Numbered from the stretch's first letter, positions 24,951 to 37,689 are shown. The stretch: DNA of 64,000 bases from Laburnicola sp. R22_1 (GCA_014281115.1 JACONQ010000007.1:1798001-1862000); one strand, 5' to 3'. Notes: generated by a model from the letters alone, not told the origin. Numbers and translations: made by a program.

Positions 24951-25678
24951 AGATGCCACACTTTCGCAAATTTAAACTATACAATATCATCAATCAGGCC
25001 AATCACCAGGTATGCGACTTACCTGACTGTTAGCAACTCTGTCGCAAATGTTCTTGAAACTATATTTAACAGCAACCTTGATGTTCGGGCGCCGGAATCA
25101 AAGTTCCAGAATATCTACACTCGCCTGCTTGTGAACGTGGGTCTTTAGGTATGCTACCTGTGCAGTATCTCGGTACGCCTGCTCATCTCTCTCAGGAAGA
25201 GTATCACCCAGGAAAACAATACTGCCCAATTGCTCGAATTGCACATGGTAAACCAGGGATGGACGAGTGCAGCAGTTATAGGCTTTACTACCTACTGCGT
25301 CCGAAGCACTCGGATACCACAATGGACTTTTGGATTGTTGCAGAGCAGCCAAGTGCTGTGGGAATCTGGCGAAGATGTCTTGGCTCTGCGATCCCTGAAA
25401 CCAGCAACCAAAAAAGACCAAAGACCTCCTTCTTTCATGCAAAGCTGTGCGAACAGCGTGGGCGGTATAGGGTTAGGAAAGTCGCGAACCTCAGCGATCA
25501 CGACGGTTACATGAGCCTGCGGCATGTTATGTAGTGAGTAGCTTGCCGGCCACTCCCGCCGTGCATTACACGTCTCAAATGAAATCCCATGGTTACCTAC
25601 CGCAATATGCCTCTCAGCACATGCTCAGCCTGCCATCACGCTCAACAAAACACATGTTTCGACTTTCTGGAAGTCTGA
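24951..25678. other. Intergenic; one unassigned ORF (25098-25442, minus)
   Basis: Composition here is normal, not RIP-like. A minus-strand ORF of 114 codons (25442-25098, starting MHERRRSLVFFGC) overlaps plus-strand ORFs of similar length. None shows a domain I recognise, so I do not call a gene. Confidence 0.35.
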
Positions 25679-26904
25679 TTGCTCCAGATCCATCCCGCTA
25701 GCCCGGATGGCTACGGAACCAGCCCGAGGCGCCGTAGGAAGCTGTGGGACGCCCCGGAAGCGCCATCCTCAAACGTACAAAATTGTCAACTACTTAAGAC
25801 GCATCGCTCTCCTTCCGGTTATCACACCATCGTCATGCTTCACCTTAGACAGTACGAGATTGATAGGAATGGGGATGCTCAAATCCTGATAGAAGACCAT
25901 GTCTTCCGCTTTTCTTCTTCTGTATTATCCAACCTGTCTCCGATGTTTGCGCAGGCATTTGGCCGTCAACCTGGAAAAACGTACATGCTTAAGCTGTACG
26001 AAGATCCGGTAGCATTCTACCCGTTGCTGCAGGTAGCTCACGGAATTTTTGTCCCCCAAACAGACGTTTCCATGGAGATCCTAGCAAAGCTTGCCGACGT
26101 CATCCGAAGGTACAACATATCGCCGCAATCTCGCGTTTACGGTTTGGTGCAGACCTGCTTTACCATCCGTACAGTTAAGCCGCATGTTGTGGATTTGCTG
26201 TCGGGTGACCTCCAAAGGCTCCTCTGCGTAGCGAAAGCTTTAGGCCCAAGCGAGCTCCAGAGGGCGCTCCTCAACCTATTCCAATACGTCGGCAACTACG
26301 ATGAGGGAGTCCGTAATGGGGACCAATATTCCGCCTTACTCCTAGGTAGGAAGCCTCCTCTTCTGCGCGTCTATGCTGATACTTCACAGCGTGGGTCATG
26401 AAGCAGATAACGAGCACTTGTGCTAAAGTGGCGACTCGTTTGGTGAAATGTGCCCAGCACGTCTCAGCAAACAGCAGTTACGGGAGGGGTGACCTTGAGC
26501 TACTACGAAAGCTTTGGGGTAGGGCAATTTGGATGCTGATAAGCAATCCCAGTCTCGACGAGGTGACCAGAAGTCTAGAGAAGTTCGAGATCCCGCAGAT
26601 CTGGCGATCCTGCGTTCAAGTACAGAAGTTTTTAGATGTCATCACCACGTCTATGCAAGAAGCGGTGCAGTCCATTCAACGTTGGCTGCAAGATTGCACG
26701 ATGCCTGGATCAAGACAATGGCAGCCAAGTAGAGGATTCGCCGAGAATGCACACGGAATGGAGGACATTGGACAGCTTGATCTTCAAGAAAGCGTGGGAT
26801 ATTGGAGCACGACTACATCTCCAAGCATGACCGAATTCCAGGACTTCGACGAAGTCAGTCAACCTATTAGCCCGATAAGATCCTCGACGTGCAAAACGAT
26901 CTAG
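25679..26904 (+). CDS. BTB/POZ domain-containing protein (probable two-exon gene)
   Basis: The first exon encodes YEIDRNGDAQILIEDHVFRF then SSVLSNLSPMFAQAF, and later KLYEDPVAFYPLLQVAHGI. This is the fungal BTB/POZ pattern (D.NGD..L......FRVSS..L...SP.F..MF...D.....L). These domains mediate dimerisation or link to Cullin-3 ubiquitin ligases. The ORF ends at 26401, but removing 26346-26389 (GTAGG...CACAG, 44 bases) joins it in frame to the next ORF (YSALL then AWVMKQITSTCAK), giving a protein ending at 26904. That intron is unusually short, so splicing needs RNA support. The 5' end is uncertain: ATG 25835 (MLHLRQYEIDRNGD) just before the domain is as plausible as 25679. No RIP-type stops are present, so it is probably functional. 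It sits alone between a hAT element and a pogo remnant. Confidence 0.7.
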
Positions 26905-27063
26905 ATAATCCAGACTAGCAAGCCAACTATAGTAAGCTAGCGATGTAGAGCGAAGTTGTCACGGTTTATACTATGATCTATTTTCAATGATCGATGGTAG
27001 CCTGCACTAGTCTTCAACTGCCTATACTAGTCCTCACTAGCAAGACTGCTGCCTACACTCCTT

Positions 27064-28229
27064 TATCGGCCTCGCGTGGCTTAAACAGGTATTTGATCGC
27101 GGTACAAAGGCGAAGGCTCGATCTTCCTATCGATTACTCATCCTGGATGGCCATGGATCTCACCTCACAATGGATTTTATTGAGTACTGTAATTAGAACA
27201 AGATCCTCCTCGCTGTATATCCTCCTTATTCAACCCATACGCTGCAGCCGCTCGATGTAGCTATGTTCAAGCCTCTGTCTACAGCCTACTCAAAGGAGAT
27301 CTCAGCCTTTATAGAAAGGAGTCAGGGCCTTTGCTCAATGAGCAAGAGGGATTTCTTCCCCCTCTTCTACCAAGCCTGGCAGGCCTCTTTTAAGGAAACG
27401 ACAATCCTAAAGGCCTTTGAGGCTACAGGCCTCTCACCCTTCAATCCTGAACTAGACGTAAAATGAATACCAACCAACCAACCCTTCAATCCTGAGGTTA
27501 TACTACAGAGATTCAACACTAGCCCAAGCTCCTCAAGCGATAGCGAGTCCTCAACCTTGAGTGCCTCAAACTGGAGGAATACTGAAGGCCTACTGCGTTA
27601 GGTAGTCAAGGATCGAGGTGATAAACGAGCTCAAAAGCTAAGCCAGGCCTTCCACCAAATCTCAACTCAAAAGACCCTCCTTGAGTATGAGGTCAAGGGC
27701 CTACGAAAGGCTCTGATCAACGAGAGAACGCGCAGGAAGCGAGGCAAGCCTCCCCTACTTAAGGAGCCTGAGGAGTATCAAGGTGGAGCTATATTTTGGT
27801 CTCCAAGGAAGGTGAAGGAGGCACGTGATCGCCAGCAGCTCCAGGAGCGCGACGAGGAGCAGGTACAACACCAAAAAGCTGAGACAAATAGGCTTCGTGA
27901 AGAGGCAAGACAGGTAAAGGCGAAGGAGAAGGAAATAAGGCGTCAGGCGAGGGCTGCAGCCAAGCTGGTAAGGGAGAAGGAGAAGGCGGAGAAGGCTGCT
28001 GAACAGGCCTCTAGGGCAGCTGCTCGCAGGACTGCAAAACGACTCCAACAAGCTCTTAAAACCTCTCAAAAGGGCAGAAAGCGCAGCCTTAAGGCTTCCG
28101 CAAAAGCAACTCTAAAAAAGAGAGCTGTTGTGAGGCCTGTAGGTAGGGGAGAGCCTCAGCGTGCTGCTGCAGGCGCACCAGCTCTTAGGTCACGACGCAG
28201 CCGCAACATCACACCTTCTACACGATATC
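27064..28229 (+). pseudogene. C-terminal half of D1 transposase
   Basis: The frame reads IGLAWLKQVFD then SSYRLLILDGHGSHLTMDF (second catalytic Asp) and THTLQPLDVAMFKPLSTAY (third catalytic block). It ends with the long Lys/Glu/Arg-rich coiled coil typical of this group (REEARQVKAKEKEIRRQARA). A TAG in EYCN*NKILL, frame changes near 27.1 kb, the LINE tail and the Copia insertion in the last codons all inactivate it. The original end (TRYQ then TAG) is restored across the ATATC duplication of the Copia element. Confidence 0.85.
27451..27481 (+). mobile_element. 31-nt 3' tail of a Tad-like LINE (extreme 5' truncation)
   Basis: Thirty to 31 bases (ACTAGACGTAAAATGAATAC then CAACCAACCA(A)) match the last 31 bases of the LINE at 41057-41087 with one mismatch. 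They are bounded by a 14-15 bp direct duplication (CCCTTCAATCCTGA at 27437-27450 and 27482-27495). This is the product expected of target-primed reverse transcription that stopped almost at once. Confidence 0.88.
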
Positions 28230-28435
28230 TGTTGGCAGTAGCTCTCCCCAAGTAGCTAGCGTTGTTACAGGGGTTCTACCCCTAGCCTTGCCTCCTTGTT
28301 TGGCCAGTGTTTGACAGGGGGTCTGCCCTATCCTCACCTCCACGGTGAGGATAGGACAACAACTTACAACCAAAATCTTTGACTATCTATTTATTACTGT
28401 TTACCGTGTATACACGACCCGACGTGGAACTAACA
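28230..28435 (+). repeat. Copia 5' LTR
   Basis: This is a 206-bp LTR with TGTTGG/CCAACA-type ends. It contains a short hairpin (CTCACCTCCACGGTGAGGAT) that could mark the transcript start or end region. It matches the 3' LTR at 204 of 206 positions by eye. Confidence 0.95.
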
Positions 28436-28502
28436 CTGATTAGTGGTTAACCTCACGTTAGCCACAGACAAGCAAGGTACCAGCGCTCGAAGGATGATTG
28501 CG

Positions 28503-28576
28503 AGTATCGACTTATAGCATACTGGCTTTTGCCTGGTAATTACTAGTATCGACTTATAGCGTACTGGTTTTGCCTC
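28503..28576. repeat. Short direct repeat in Copia leader
   Basis: Two copies of a ~33-bp unit (AGTATCGACTTATAGC(A/G)TACTGG...TTGCCT) start at 28503 and 28545 in the untranslated leader between the 5' LTR and gag. Confidence 0.7.
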
Positions 28577-28649
28577 AACAACGTCGCTTACAATACAGGA
28601 CTTAAAGACTCGTCTCACTGTCCTATAGTACTGTTATATAGCGACAACC

Positions 28650-31600
28650 ATGTTAGCTTCAGCGTCTGGAAAAGAGACTAGCTCTCTCGGCACCGCAAAC
28701 CTAGAGGATACCTAAGACAAACCTACGCAATCAACCGCGTACAGTAACAACAACTTTGTTCCTGCCAAAGTCCAGAAACTACGAGAGGAGTTTCAGATCG
28801 ACCTACGCGGATGGGACAAGGATATTAACATCTCTAACCCAGAACACCTCATAGAGCCAATCCTTAACGCATATATCTTGAGCACTATCTCACTGTACAA
28901 AAGCTCTTAATATAGAGGTATTGGACTATAGGAAACCTTTAAGACAGACTTTAATAGATGGACAAAGGCAACCTTCGAGATACCAGCTAGGAAAGCTTGG
29001 TGTACACTGCGCGATTACCTCCTCTACAATAGCGTATGGGTTGACAGCGGCATAAGGAAATCGATTGGCAAGTCTCTTCAAGACGTACTTAACAACGACG
29101 AGCCACATTAGTGGACAGAGGAGGAGATCATACAGGCAGGCAAAATTACACGAACCTATCTAGAGGAGATTGCTTCAAATATAGCTCCGAAGCCAGCTAT
29201 ACAGAGTACAGCTCCCTAAGACAATACAACAATAGTTAGAACAACTAAGTTGCCCTATCCGAATCGTAACCCATCACTGTTGCCGCCGCCAGAGCCTCAG
29301 CAGCTGCCTCAGCAAGTACAGCAGCAGCAATCTCAGCAGCCACAAGTACGGTTTCCATCGTACACGAATCTGCCAGCACCATCTACATATAGAGGTTTCT
29401 CAGCACCGCCACTAATACCATATACAGCCCCAGATCTAGAAAGGATCCCAATTCAGACAAAGACAGGGTTTCTCAAGGTCTATACAGAGGACATAAAATA
29501 CAGCGGCGACAAGGATAACTTTCTGTTAGCCAAGTTAAGGACCTTTTACGATACCTGCGAGTTGTTTGAGATCTCTGAGGGACAGATGCACTGGCTCTAC
29601 CCTATCTCACTTAAAGGACGAGCTAAAGCTTTCTATTAGAGTAAGATCTGCGGTAGAGGCTTTAATTTTGCTACAATTGTTAAGACTGTTAGGGAACACT
29701 TTGAGACAGAGGAGGATCTGCAACAATACACTATCCTTTGGCACGAAGCCTCTCTACTTAATCTTGTATAGAAAAGTCCAGAGAGGCCAATGCTAGAGCT
29801 CTTTCAAGAGCTTATAGATGAGCTGCAACAGATATAGGATGGACTGATAGAGCACACTATAGAGTATTCTTCAGAGATAAGCCTCCGCAACGCAGTGATA
29901 CGAGCCTGCCGCGGCGTTAAGGAGTGTAGCATAGCTCTGTACAAACTAGCGTCTATATATAAAGGACTTTGTGCAGAAATTAGGTCAGCAATTATTACAG
30001 CGGAGAAAGAGAGACAAGCACAACGCCAGGCCTACTATACGGACGACAGCCCGGATCCGCAGCAGTACTAGACGGACCGGACATACAACCGCGGCAGCAA
30101 CCGCTACCGCTTCGGCCGCGATAAAGGCAGTTACAGTCGCGCTAGAGGCGGAAACTAGTCATTCCGCGACCGCTACAGAGGATCCTAGCGGTTCCAGCGG
30201 GACGCAAAACGATGCTAGGTATATAGGAAGATTAACTGCTTCTCTACAAGGCACACACTAGAGGAAAGGCGCAGATTATACAACAGGCACGCTCAACATC
30301 TACAGCAAACAATAGACTGTACAACAGAGGATATCCAGCAGTTCCTAGTTGACTACAAAGGCCTTGATATATCCGACAGCAATGCCTATAATAGCAACGC
30401 CACTGCCGACCCGAGCGGGATCACCAACTTGATCGACAGATTACTGCAGGATAAGGCGGACTATAGCGAGCAATTCTTCTGCGAGGGCTACCTAGCAGGG
30501 CCGCGTGCAATTGACGGCGCTAAAACTGTGTTAATATTGAACAATTAATCAGTCTCTCACAGGCTTACAGGAGGATATTAGTCTCACAGGCTTATAGAAG
30601 GATATAAGGCATAGACAACAGGCCGCAACTGTACGTTTAAGGATTGCTACTCATCCGCTGTCTTTTAGGGGATTATGCCAGATACTGGAGCTTCTAGCAT
30701 ATCGACTACTAGCCAACCCCAGGTTAAAGCTCTGTGTAGGAAACTGCCACTTGTACAGATCGATACCTCAGCAGCTAGTTAGACAATTCGATTTGGCAAA
30801 GGCGACACTAGAACCCTTAGAGTAATAGTTGTTCCAACTCCAGTTAGTAATATTACCTTCTATATTGTTCCTACAAAGACGCCCTTCCTGTACTGTGTAC
30901 AGGACATGAATCGCATGGGGGTACAGCTTGACAATCTCCGCAGTGTACTTGTCCAGAACGACTCTAAGTTCGTCCCTATTGTATGGAAATGGGGCCACCC
31001 GTACATGCTTCTGGATTAGGAAGAATCGCTAGCAGGGTGTCACTGGACAGCGACAGAAGACCGCGGTTCGCGAGCAACTTGCCACCTCACAGAGACTGAA
31101 CTACGACGCCTCCACCGACGATTCGGCCACCCGTCAGTACGCCGACTGCTCCGGCTGTTACAGCGCGCTGGCCATGAGGTAGACCAGCAGATCCTGCAAC
31201 ACCTGACAAGGTATTGCCACCACTGTCAGATGAATGCCAAGTCACCTGGCAGATTCAAATTTACGTTAAAAGACGACTATAAGTTCAATTTTTCTATTAT
31301 TGTGGACGTACTATACATTAATGGCAAGCCAGTCCTCCAGATAGTTGATGAAGCTACCTAATTTGGTGCCTCACGATTCCTACCTAACATGTCTGCAGCT
31401 ACGGCATAGGACACGATCCGAATCTGCTAGATTGACGTCTATCTTGGCCCACCAGATCAGATTGTGCATGACGCCAGTACAAACTTTGCTTCGCGGGAGT
31501 TCTAGCAGCTCGCCAGATTAATGGCAATTATCACAAAGGAAGTGCCAGTAGAAGCTCACAACAGCATTGGCTTAGTAGAGCGATACCACACCCCTCTGCG

Positions 31601-33902
31601 CCGCGCGTACAAGATTATAGAAGCTGAGGTACAGGACGAGAGACTAAGCAAGGAGCTCATACTACAAATGGCACAGAAGGCTGTCAACAATTCAGCAGGA
31701 CCAGATGGACTAGTGCCCACTCTGCTAGTGTTTGGCGCCTACCCAAGGATGACGGACGCAGATCCTCCGTCACCCTCTACTGAAAAACGTACAAAAGCTA
31801 TCAGACTAGCGACTGATGAAGTGCGAAAACTGCACGCCTAGCGCCAAATCAACGACGCCCTTGCGATACGGAATGGCCCAGATACGCGGATTACTGTCAA
31901 CCTGCCTATTGGCTCCCAGGTCCGAGTATACAGAGAGAAGAAAGGATGGACAGGCCCACATACGCTGCTTGAAACCCAGGGAGAGACCTGTATAGTAGAG
32001 CTGCCAAGCGGATCAACCCAGTTCCGCTCAACAGTTGTGAAACCGTACTATAAGGAGCCGCAAGAGACTACGCCACAAGATCCCACACTGCCAGATACCA
32101 CAATGCCAGATCCTGTTGGCGGTACGCCACCCAAATCCCCGCGCGAGAAACCAGCCGCAGAAGCTCGACCCAGTCGCCAAAGACGCAAGCCAACAAGATA
32201 CCCAGGTGACGAAACAGACAATAAGGATCAGGGTGAGCAGCTTCAATCAACAGCCTACATGACCGCAAAGGAAGTTGCGGATAGAGAGCTCTCTCGCAAA
32301 CTGCGCCAGGAAGGCAAGATTACAACACCAGGAGCACCTTTTAAGGCATCACAAAGGCAGGAAATCGACGGGCTAATTGCAAGAGGAGTCTTTGAGTTTA
32401 CTCAGTACGATCCAGATGGCAAACACCAGGGGATCCGAGTATTCAAATCGCGACTAGTCAATGAGGTCAAAGGCAAGACAACAGACAACCCTTTTGAGAA
32501 ATCTAGGCTAGTAATACAGGCGTACAATGACAACGGAAAGGAGATTATCCTTACGCAATCTCCCACAATCCAACAGTCTAGTCAACGTCTTATTCTAGCT
32601 CTAGCACCTACAGCTATCCACTGCAATATCAGAGTATACCTCCGCGACGTCACTCAAGCCTATACGCAGTTAACAACATATCTCAACCATCTCATTCTCG
32701 CTTGACTGCCTAGTCAGCTTCAATCAACCTACCCGCCAAATACAATTATTGTGGTACAACGACCGCTATACGGCATACCAGAGGCAGGCACACACTGGTG
32801 GGCGACTTACCACAAGCACCACCGCCAACAGTTAGCTATAGAGACGTCTACGTACGACCCCTGCCTGCTATTAACAGCAGAAAAGCCTTTTGGACTTGTT
32901 AGCATACAGACAGACGATACCTTAATTCTTGCAGATGAGCAGTTTGCTAAAAAAGAAGATACAGAACTGCAAAAGGCAGAAATCAAGGCTAAACCAAAGG
33001 AAGCTCTCTCTAAAAGCCTACCACTACTATTCAATGGCTGTATTATTACACAGAAAGACAAAGTGATAGAAATGAGACAGAAGGACCAGGGCAAGAAGAT
33101 CCAGCTTGTAGACCTGTCGCACAGTGACTTCCGCCAGGCGTACAGAGAACAACGAGCTCGAGCAGCTTATATTGCGACAATTTGCCAACCAGAGGCTTTA
33201 TTTAATCTATCTCGCGCCGCGTAAGCTCAGGATCCAATAGAAGAGGACGCAAAGGATCTCAACAAGCGACTAAAGTGGCAACTTAACAACCTAACCCGTG
33301 GACTACAATACGTGCCGCTACACCTTGCAACAGCAAAGCTGTATATCTTTGTTAACAGCTCATTTGCAAACAATAAAGATTATAGCTCCCAGATTGGATA
33401 TATTATTATATTAGCAAATAAGACAACAGAGAACGACCCTGCGGCACAAGATAAGTTCGAAATCTATAGTAACCTGCTCCACTAGAGCTCAACCAAGAGC
33501 AAAAGGATTACACGGAGCGTGCTAGCTTCAGAGATCTACAGCATAGTTAGTGGCGTAGATATAGGTGTCTATATAGGTCAGACAATTGGCAAGATTGCGT
33601 CGCAACTTGCATCTGATCTTGGAGAACTATTGCCAATAGTAGTCTGTACAGACTCCTACTCGCTATACGAGTGCCTTGTCAAGCTTGGTACAACAAAGGA
33701 GAAGAGACTTATGATAGATATTATGGCTCTACGCCAATCATACGAGAGACGCGAGCTCGCAGAGATCTGATAGATTAATGGAGACGACAACCCTGCCGAC
33801 GCGATGACTAAGAGCAATCCGAATAAGTCCCTTAAACAGCTAGTTAGCTTAAACAAGCTGACAATTAGGATAGAAGGATGGGTGAAGCGGAAGGAGGAGT
33901 AG
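28650..33902 (+). pseudogene. Copia gag-pol polyprotein, interrupted by more than twenty stops
   Basis: A single frame can be followed from ATG 28650 to TAG 33900-33902, about 1750 codons. Gag carries a Pro/Gln-rich stretch (LPPPEPQQLPQQ) and a degraded zinc finger near 30.21 kb (RC*VYRKINC). The integrase zinc domain reads RRFGHPSVRRLL..YCHHCQ, followed by core pieces such as IIVDVLYING and EAHNSIGLVERYH. Reverse transcriptase includes DVTQAYTQ, RPLYGIPEAG and QTDDT in place of the usual YVDD block. The RNase H end reads CTDSYSLYECL and GDDNPADAMTK. Most stops are TAG, fitting CAG-to-TAG or TGG-to-TAG. No frameshift is needed along the whole length. Confidence 0.92.
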
Positions 33903-33957
33903 TAGGAGATTCAGGTAATTGGGGATAGCTTCATTTTCACAAAGAAAAGACTGCTAG

Positions 33958-34163
33958 TGTTGGCAGTAGCTCTCCCTAAGTAGCTAGCGTTGTTACAGGG
34001 GTTCTACCCCTAGCCTTGCCTCCTTGTTTGGCCAGTGTTTGACAGGGGGTCTGCCCTATCCTCACCTCCACGGTGAGGATAGGACAACAACTTACAACCA
34101 AAATCTTTGACTATCTATTTATTACTGTTTACCGTGTATACACGACCCGACGTGGAACCAACA
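33958..34163 (+). repeat. Copia 3' LTR
   Basis: This is the 206-bp partner of 28230-28435. A purine-rich tract (AAAGAAAAGA, about 33941-33950) precedes it and is the likely polypurine primer site. ATATC follows it. Confidence 0.95.
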
Positions 34164-34311
34164 ATATCAATAGCTATATATATCAATTAAAGCCTATAGA
34201 TACCACCACTAGAAAATATCGCGATAATGGCTATTGTGTGAGGCTCTACAGCCTCAAGTTGTGGGGCTGTTTTGGTGTTCAAGGTGGCTCATTCGGCCGT
34301 CCACCTCGGTA

Positions 34312-36428
34312 CAGTGTCCGTGCGCGTAATGCGCATGTTCGCGTAATGCGCACCCCAACAGAAATCCTCCCTACTTTCAACACTACATAACTCCACCAAT
34401 ATGGCACCAATCGATGACGCGCTTGCAGAGATAGAAGCGCTACAGCCCAGCGAAGGATTCTCGTATAAGAAAATAGCTAGTAAGCATGGTGTGTGGCGCT
34501 CTACCTTAACACGAAGACACAAGGCTGGAACACAAGTCACGCGCAGACAAGGCAATTAACCAACAAAAGCTCGCTCTACAACAAGAGGCAGAGCTTGTTA
34601 AATATATAGAAGGACTCACAGCGCGTCACTTACCACCTACAAGAGAGATGATACGAAATTTCGCGTCAACAATAGCCAAGGAGCCAGTGAGCGAGAGCTG
34701 GGTTACGCGCTTCATCAACCAACACAGTATCCATCTCATCTCTCGATGGGCAGCTGGTATGGACAGCAATCGCCACCAAGCCGACTCAGGGGATAAATAC
34801 AGCCTGTATTTTGATCTCCTAGGTGACAAAATCAAGGAATACGATATCGAGCCTCGTCACACGTACAATATGGATGAAAAGGGCTTCTTAATTAGTATTG
34901 TTGGCCGATTAAAACGAGTGTTTAGCAGACAAATGTGGGAGAATAAGGAGGTTATAGCATCTCTCTAAGATGGCTTTTGTGAATAGATTACCCTCCTAGC
35001 GTGTGTGTGTGTGCTGATGGATTAGCCTTACTACTAGGCCTTATCTATTAGTCTACTAACAGCGGCATACAATTAAGCTGGGTTGAGGATATCAAGGCAG
35101 GAGAACACTTAGTACACATCTCCTCGTCACCTTCAGGCTGGACAAACAACGATATTGGCCTTGCCTGGCTTGAGCAGGTGTTTGATCGCTACACCAAGGC
35201 AAAAGCTCGACGGTCTTACCGGTTACTCATCCTTGATGGCCATGGATCTCATGTTACTATGGATTTTATCGACTACTGCGATAGGAATAGGATCCTCCTA
35301 GCAATACTTCCCCCTCATTCAACGCATACGCTTCAGCCACTTGATGTAGTGCTCTTCAAGCCTCTCTCATCAGCATACTCAGCTGAGCTTACAATCCACC
35401 TCCAAAAGAGCCAAGGCCTGGTCCCAATTAAGAAAGGCGACTTCTTCTCTCTATTCTGGAAGGCCTGGATAAGCTCCTTTAAAGAAGAGACAATCCTCAA
35501 GTCTTTTAAGGCCACTGGTATATCACCTTTTAACCCAGAGGTTATACTTAAAAGATTCACCCAAACCACCCAAGATGAGCAGGAATCACAAGAGAGCTCT
35601 ACGTCAGTACTTAGTGGATCTAACTGGCGCAAACTAGATCGCCTTGTACGAGCTGCAGTAGAGGATCAGGGCAGTAAGTACGCGCAGAAGCTCAGCCGCT
35701 CACTCCACCATATCTCAGTTCAAAATGAGCTACTTCGCCATGAAATCTGTGGGCTTAAGAAGTCACTAAGAGTTAAGAAGACGCATAAGAAGAAGAGCAA
35801 GGCTCTTGACCTTCAGCAACGTCAAGAGTACTATGGGGGGGCAGTCCTCTGGTCACCAAGGAAGGTTAGGGAGGCTCGTGTACGTCAGTCTGTAAAGGAA
35901 CAAGAAGAGAAGGAGCAGAAGCTTCAAAAAGCTGAGACGGCAGAGTTAAGGAAGGCAGCTAAGCTGTACAAGGAGAAAATCGCAGAGGAGAAGCGGGTGG
36001 CGCGAGAGGAGGCCAAGAAGATGAGGGACAGGGAGAAGGCTGAGAAGGCTGCAGAGCGCGCTCGCCAGAAAGAGGCTCGTAACGCAACAAAAGCTCTACA
36101 ATCTACCCAAAAGGGTAAGAGAAAGGCCTCGCAGCCATCTATACAGAGCAACAAGCGTCAGAAACGCGTGGTTAATGCTATAGCTACTCAGGAGGCTTCA
36201 GGTGCCGCATCAGCAGCTCCACCCAAGACCACGCGGCACGGCCGCAACATTAAGCTTCCAAGTAAATATAAGTAGCACAGGTTAATCGCAAGCATTAATA
36301 TAGTACTCTACTAAAATATCTTGTGATATTAGCTACTGTATGTAGCTCTACAGCCTCGTTTTTTGTAGAGCTGTTATGGTGTTGGGGTGCGCATTACGCG
36401 AACATGCGCATTACGCGCACGGACACTG
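34312..36428 (+). mobile_element. Pogo-like DNA transposon D2
   Basis: Inverted repeats of about 48 bp start CAGTGTCCGTGCGCGTAATG at the left, with the complement at the right. TA lies at 34310-34311 and 36429-36430. The total length is 2117 bp. The right TA is shared with the adjoining element D3. Confidence 0.95.
34401..36275 (+). pseudogene. D2 transposase, frameshifted
   Basis: It starts at ATG 34401 (MAPIDDALAEIEALQPSEGF), encoding a psq-type HTH. A frame change near 34.55 kb leads into the CENP-B HTH (LPPTREMIRNFAS) and YNMDEKGFLI (first catalytic Asp). Stops occur near 34.97 kb, and a GTGTGTGTGTG run at about 35.0 kb is probably slipped. The second half is open from 35178 to 36275, with LILDGHGSHVTMDF, LQPLDVVLFKPL and a basic coiled-coil tail ending NIKLPSKYK. 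The long intact 3' part shows damage is recent or patchy. Confidence 0.88.
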
Positions 36429-37689
36429 TACAGTGCCGAACGCCGAGGCGACCCCGTCGGTGAGGCGCCCACCCAAACACCAGAACGCGTAACTATCACG
36501 AATTTTCACACGCGATAACTCCGCAACCATAGCACCTATTAATAACGCGGTTGCAGCGTTACAATTGCAAGAACTAGGAGAACGACTTTCTTATAAAGAG
36601 TGTGCAGCCAATTTCAACGTTAATCGCCACACGCTGTCGCGAAGATTCCAGGAGGTACAGGGCTCAGTGGAGGCCTAGACAATCAACAAGCAGAAACTTA
36701 ACCCACAACAGGAGCTAGAGCTTGTGGCTTACATAAAAGATCTTACTGGTAAAGGGCTTCCACCTACAAAAGAGATAACTCAAATTTTTGCAGAGCAAGT
36801 GGCCAAAGATCATGTTAGGATTAGCTAGGTTCGTCGCTTTTTAGTCCGGAACAAAGAAGCTCTTACCTCTAAGTTCACCAGCCACATGGACGCGGTACGC
36901 TTTAGGGCTGATTCTGAGGCAAAGTACGACCTCTACTTTAATCTCCTTTATACAAAGATCAACGAGTATAACGTTCTGCCTGAGAACACGTACAATATGG
37001 ATGAAAAAGGCTTCGCTATTAGGGTAATAGGAAAGAGCAAGAGGATCTTCAGCAAGGCTTCGTGGCTTAAAAAGAAACAAAGAGAAGCAATTCAAGATAG
37101 CTCATGTAAGTGGATTACTTTGTTAGCTGGAGTTTGCGCGGATGGGAGCTGCCTGCCTCCAGGGCTGATTTTTCAGTCAAAGAACAAGTCAATTCAATCA
37201 GCTTGGGTGAACGATATACAGGTCAAGAAGCACGAGGTCTTTGTCAGCTCATCTCCTAGCGGATGGACAAATTACGACATAGGATTAGCCTGGCTTAAAC
37301 AGGTTTTTCAGCGGCGTACAAGAGTTAAAGCTGGGAAGAAATAGAGGCTCCTCATCGTAGATGGCCATAGCTCGCACATAACAAAGGATTTTATCGACTA
37401 CTGCATCCAGCGACGTATTCTCCTTTTAATCTTTCCTCCTCATTCAACCCACAGCCTTCAGCCACTTGATGTGGCTTGTTTCAGCCCACTTGCGCGGGCC
37501 TACTCCACTGAGCTTTCTTACCACACAATAAAGAGCCAAGGCCTTATCCCTGTCAAGAAAGGCGACTTCTTCCTATTATTTTGGAACGCGTGGACGCGCT
37601 GCATAACGGAGAAGCTAGTATTGAAGTCCTTCGAAGCCACAGGGATCTTTCCTATGGATCGTGTGTCCAGAGCATCCCAGACCCGCTTG

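Larger units (their letters stand above)
28230..34163 (+). mobile_element. Complete Ty1/Copia LTR retrotransposon inserted in D1
   Basis: Identical-length 206-bp LTRs (28230-28435 and 33958-34163) begin TGTTGGCAG and end CCAACA or CTAACA. The target duplication ATATC lies at 28225-28229 and 34164-34168. Integrase lies before reverse transcriptase, which defines Copia. The LTRs differ at only two positions, both C/T, while the internal frame holds more than twenty stops. Confidence 0.95.
27064..34309 (+). mobile_element. Pogo-like transposon D1, 5'-truncated and split by a Copia element
   Basis: Homology to elements D2-D4 begins abruptly at about 27064, inside the DDE core, so the 5' half is missing. 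The element continues to 28229, is interrupted by the Copia element 28230-34163, and resumes at 34164. It appears to end at 34309, just before the TA at 34310-34311 where D2 begins. The right end is inferred from that TA. A 31-nt LINE tail is also inserted at 27451. Confidence 0.75.
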
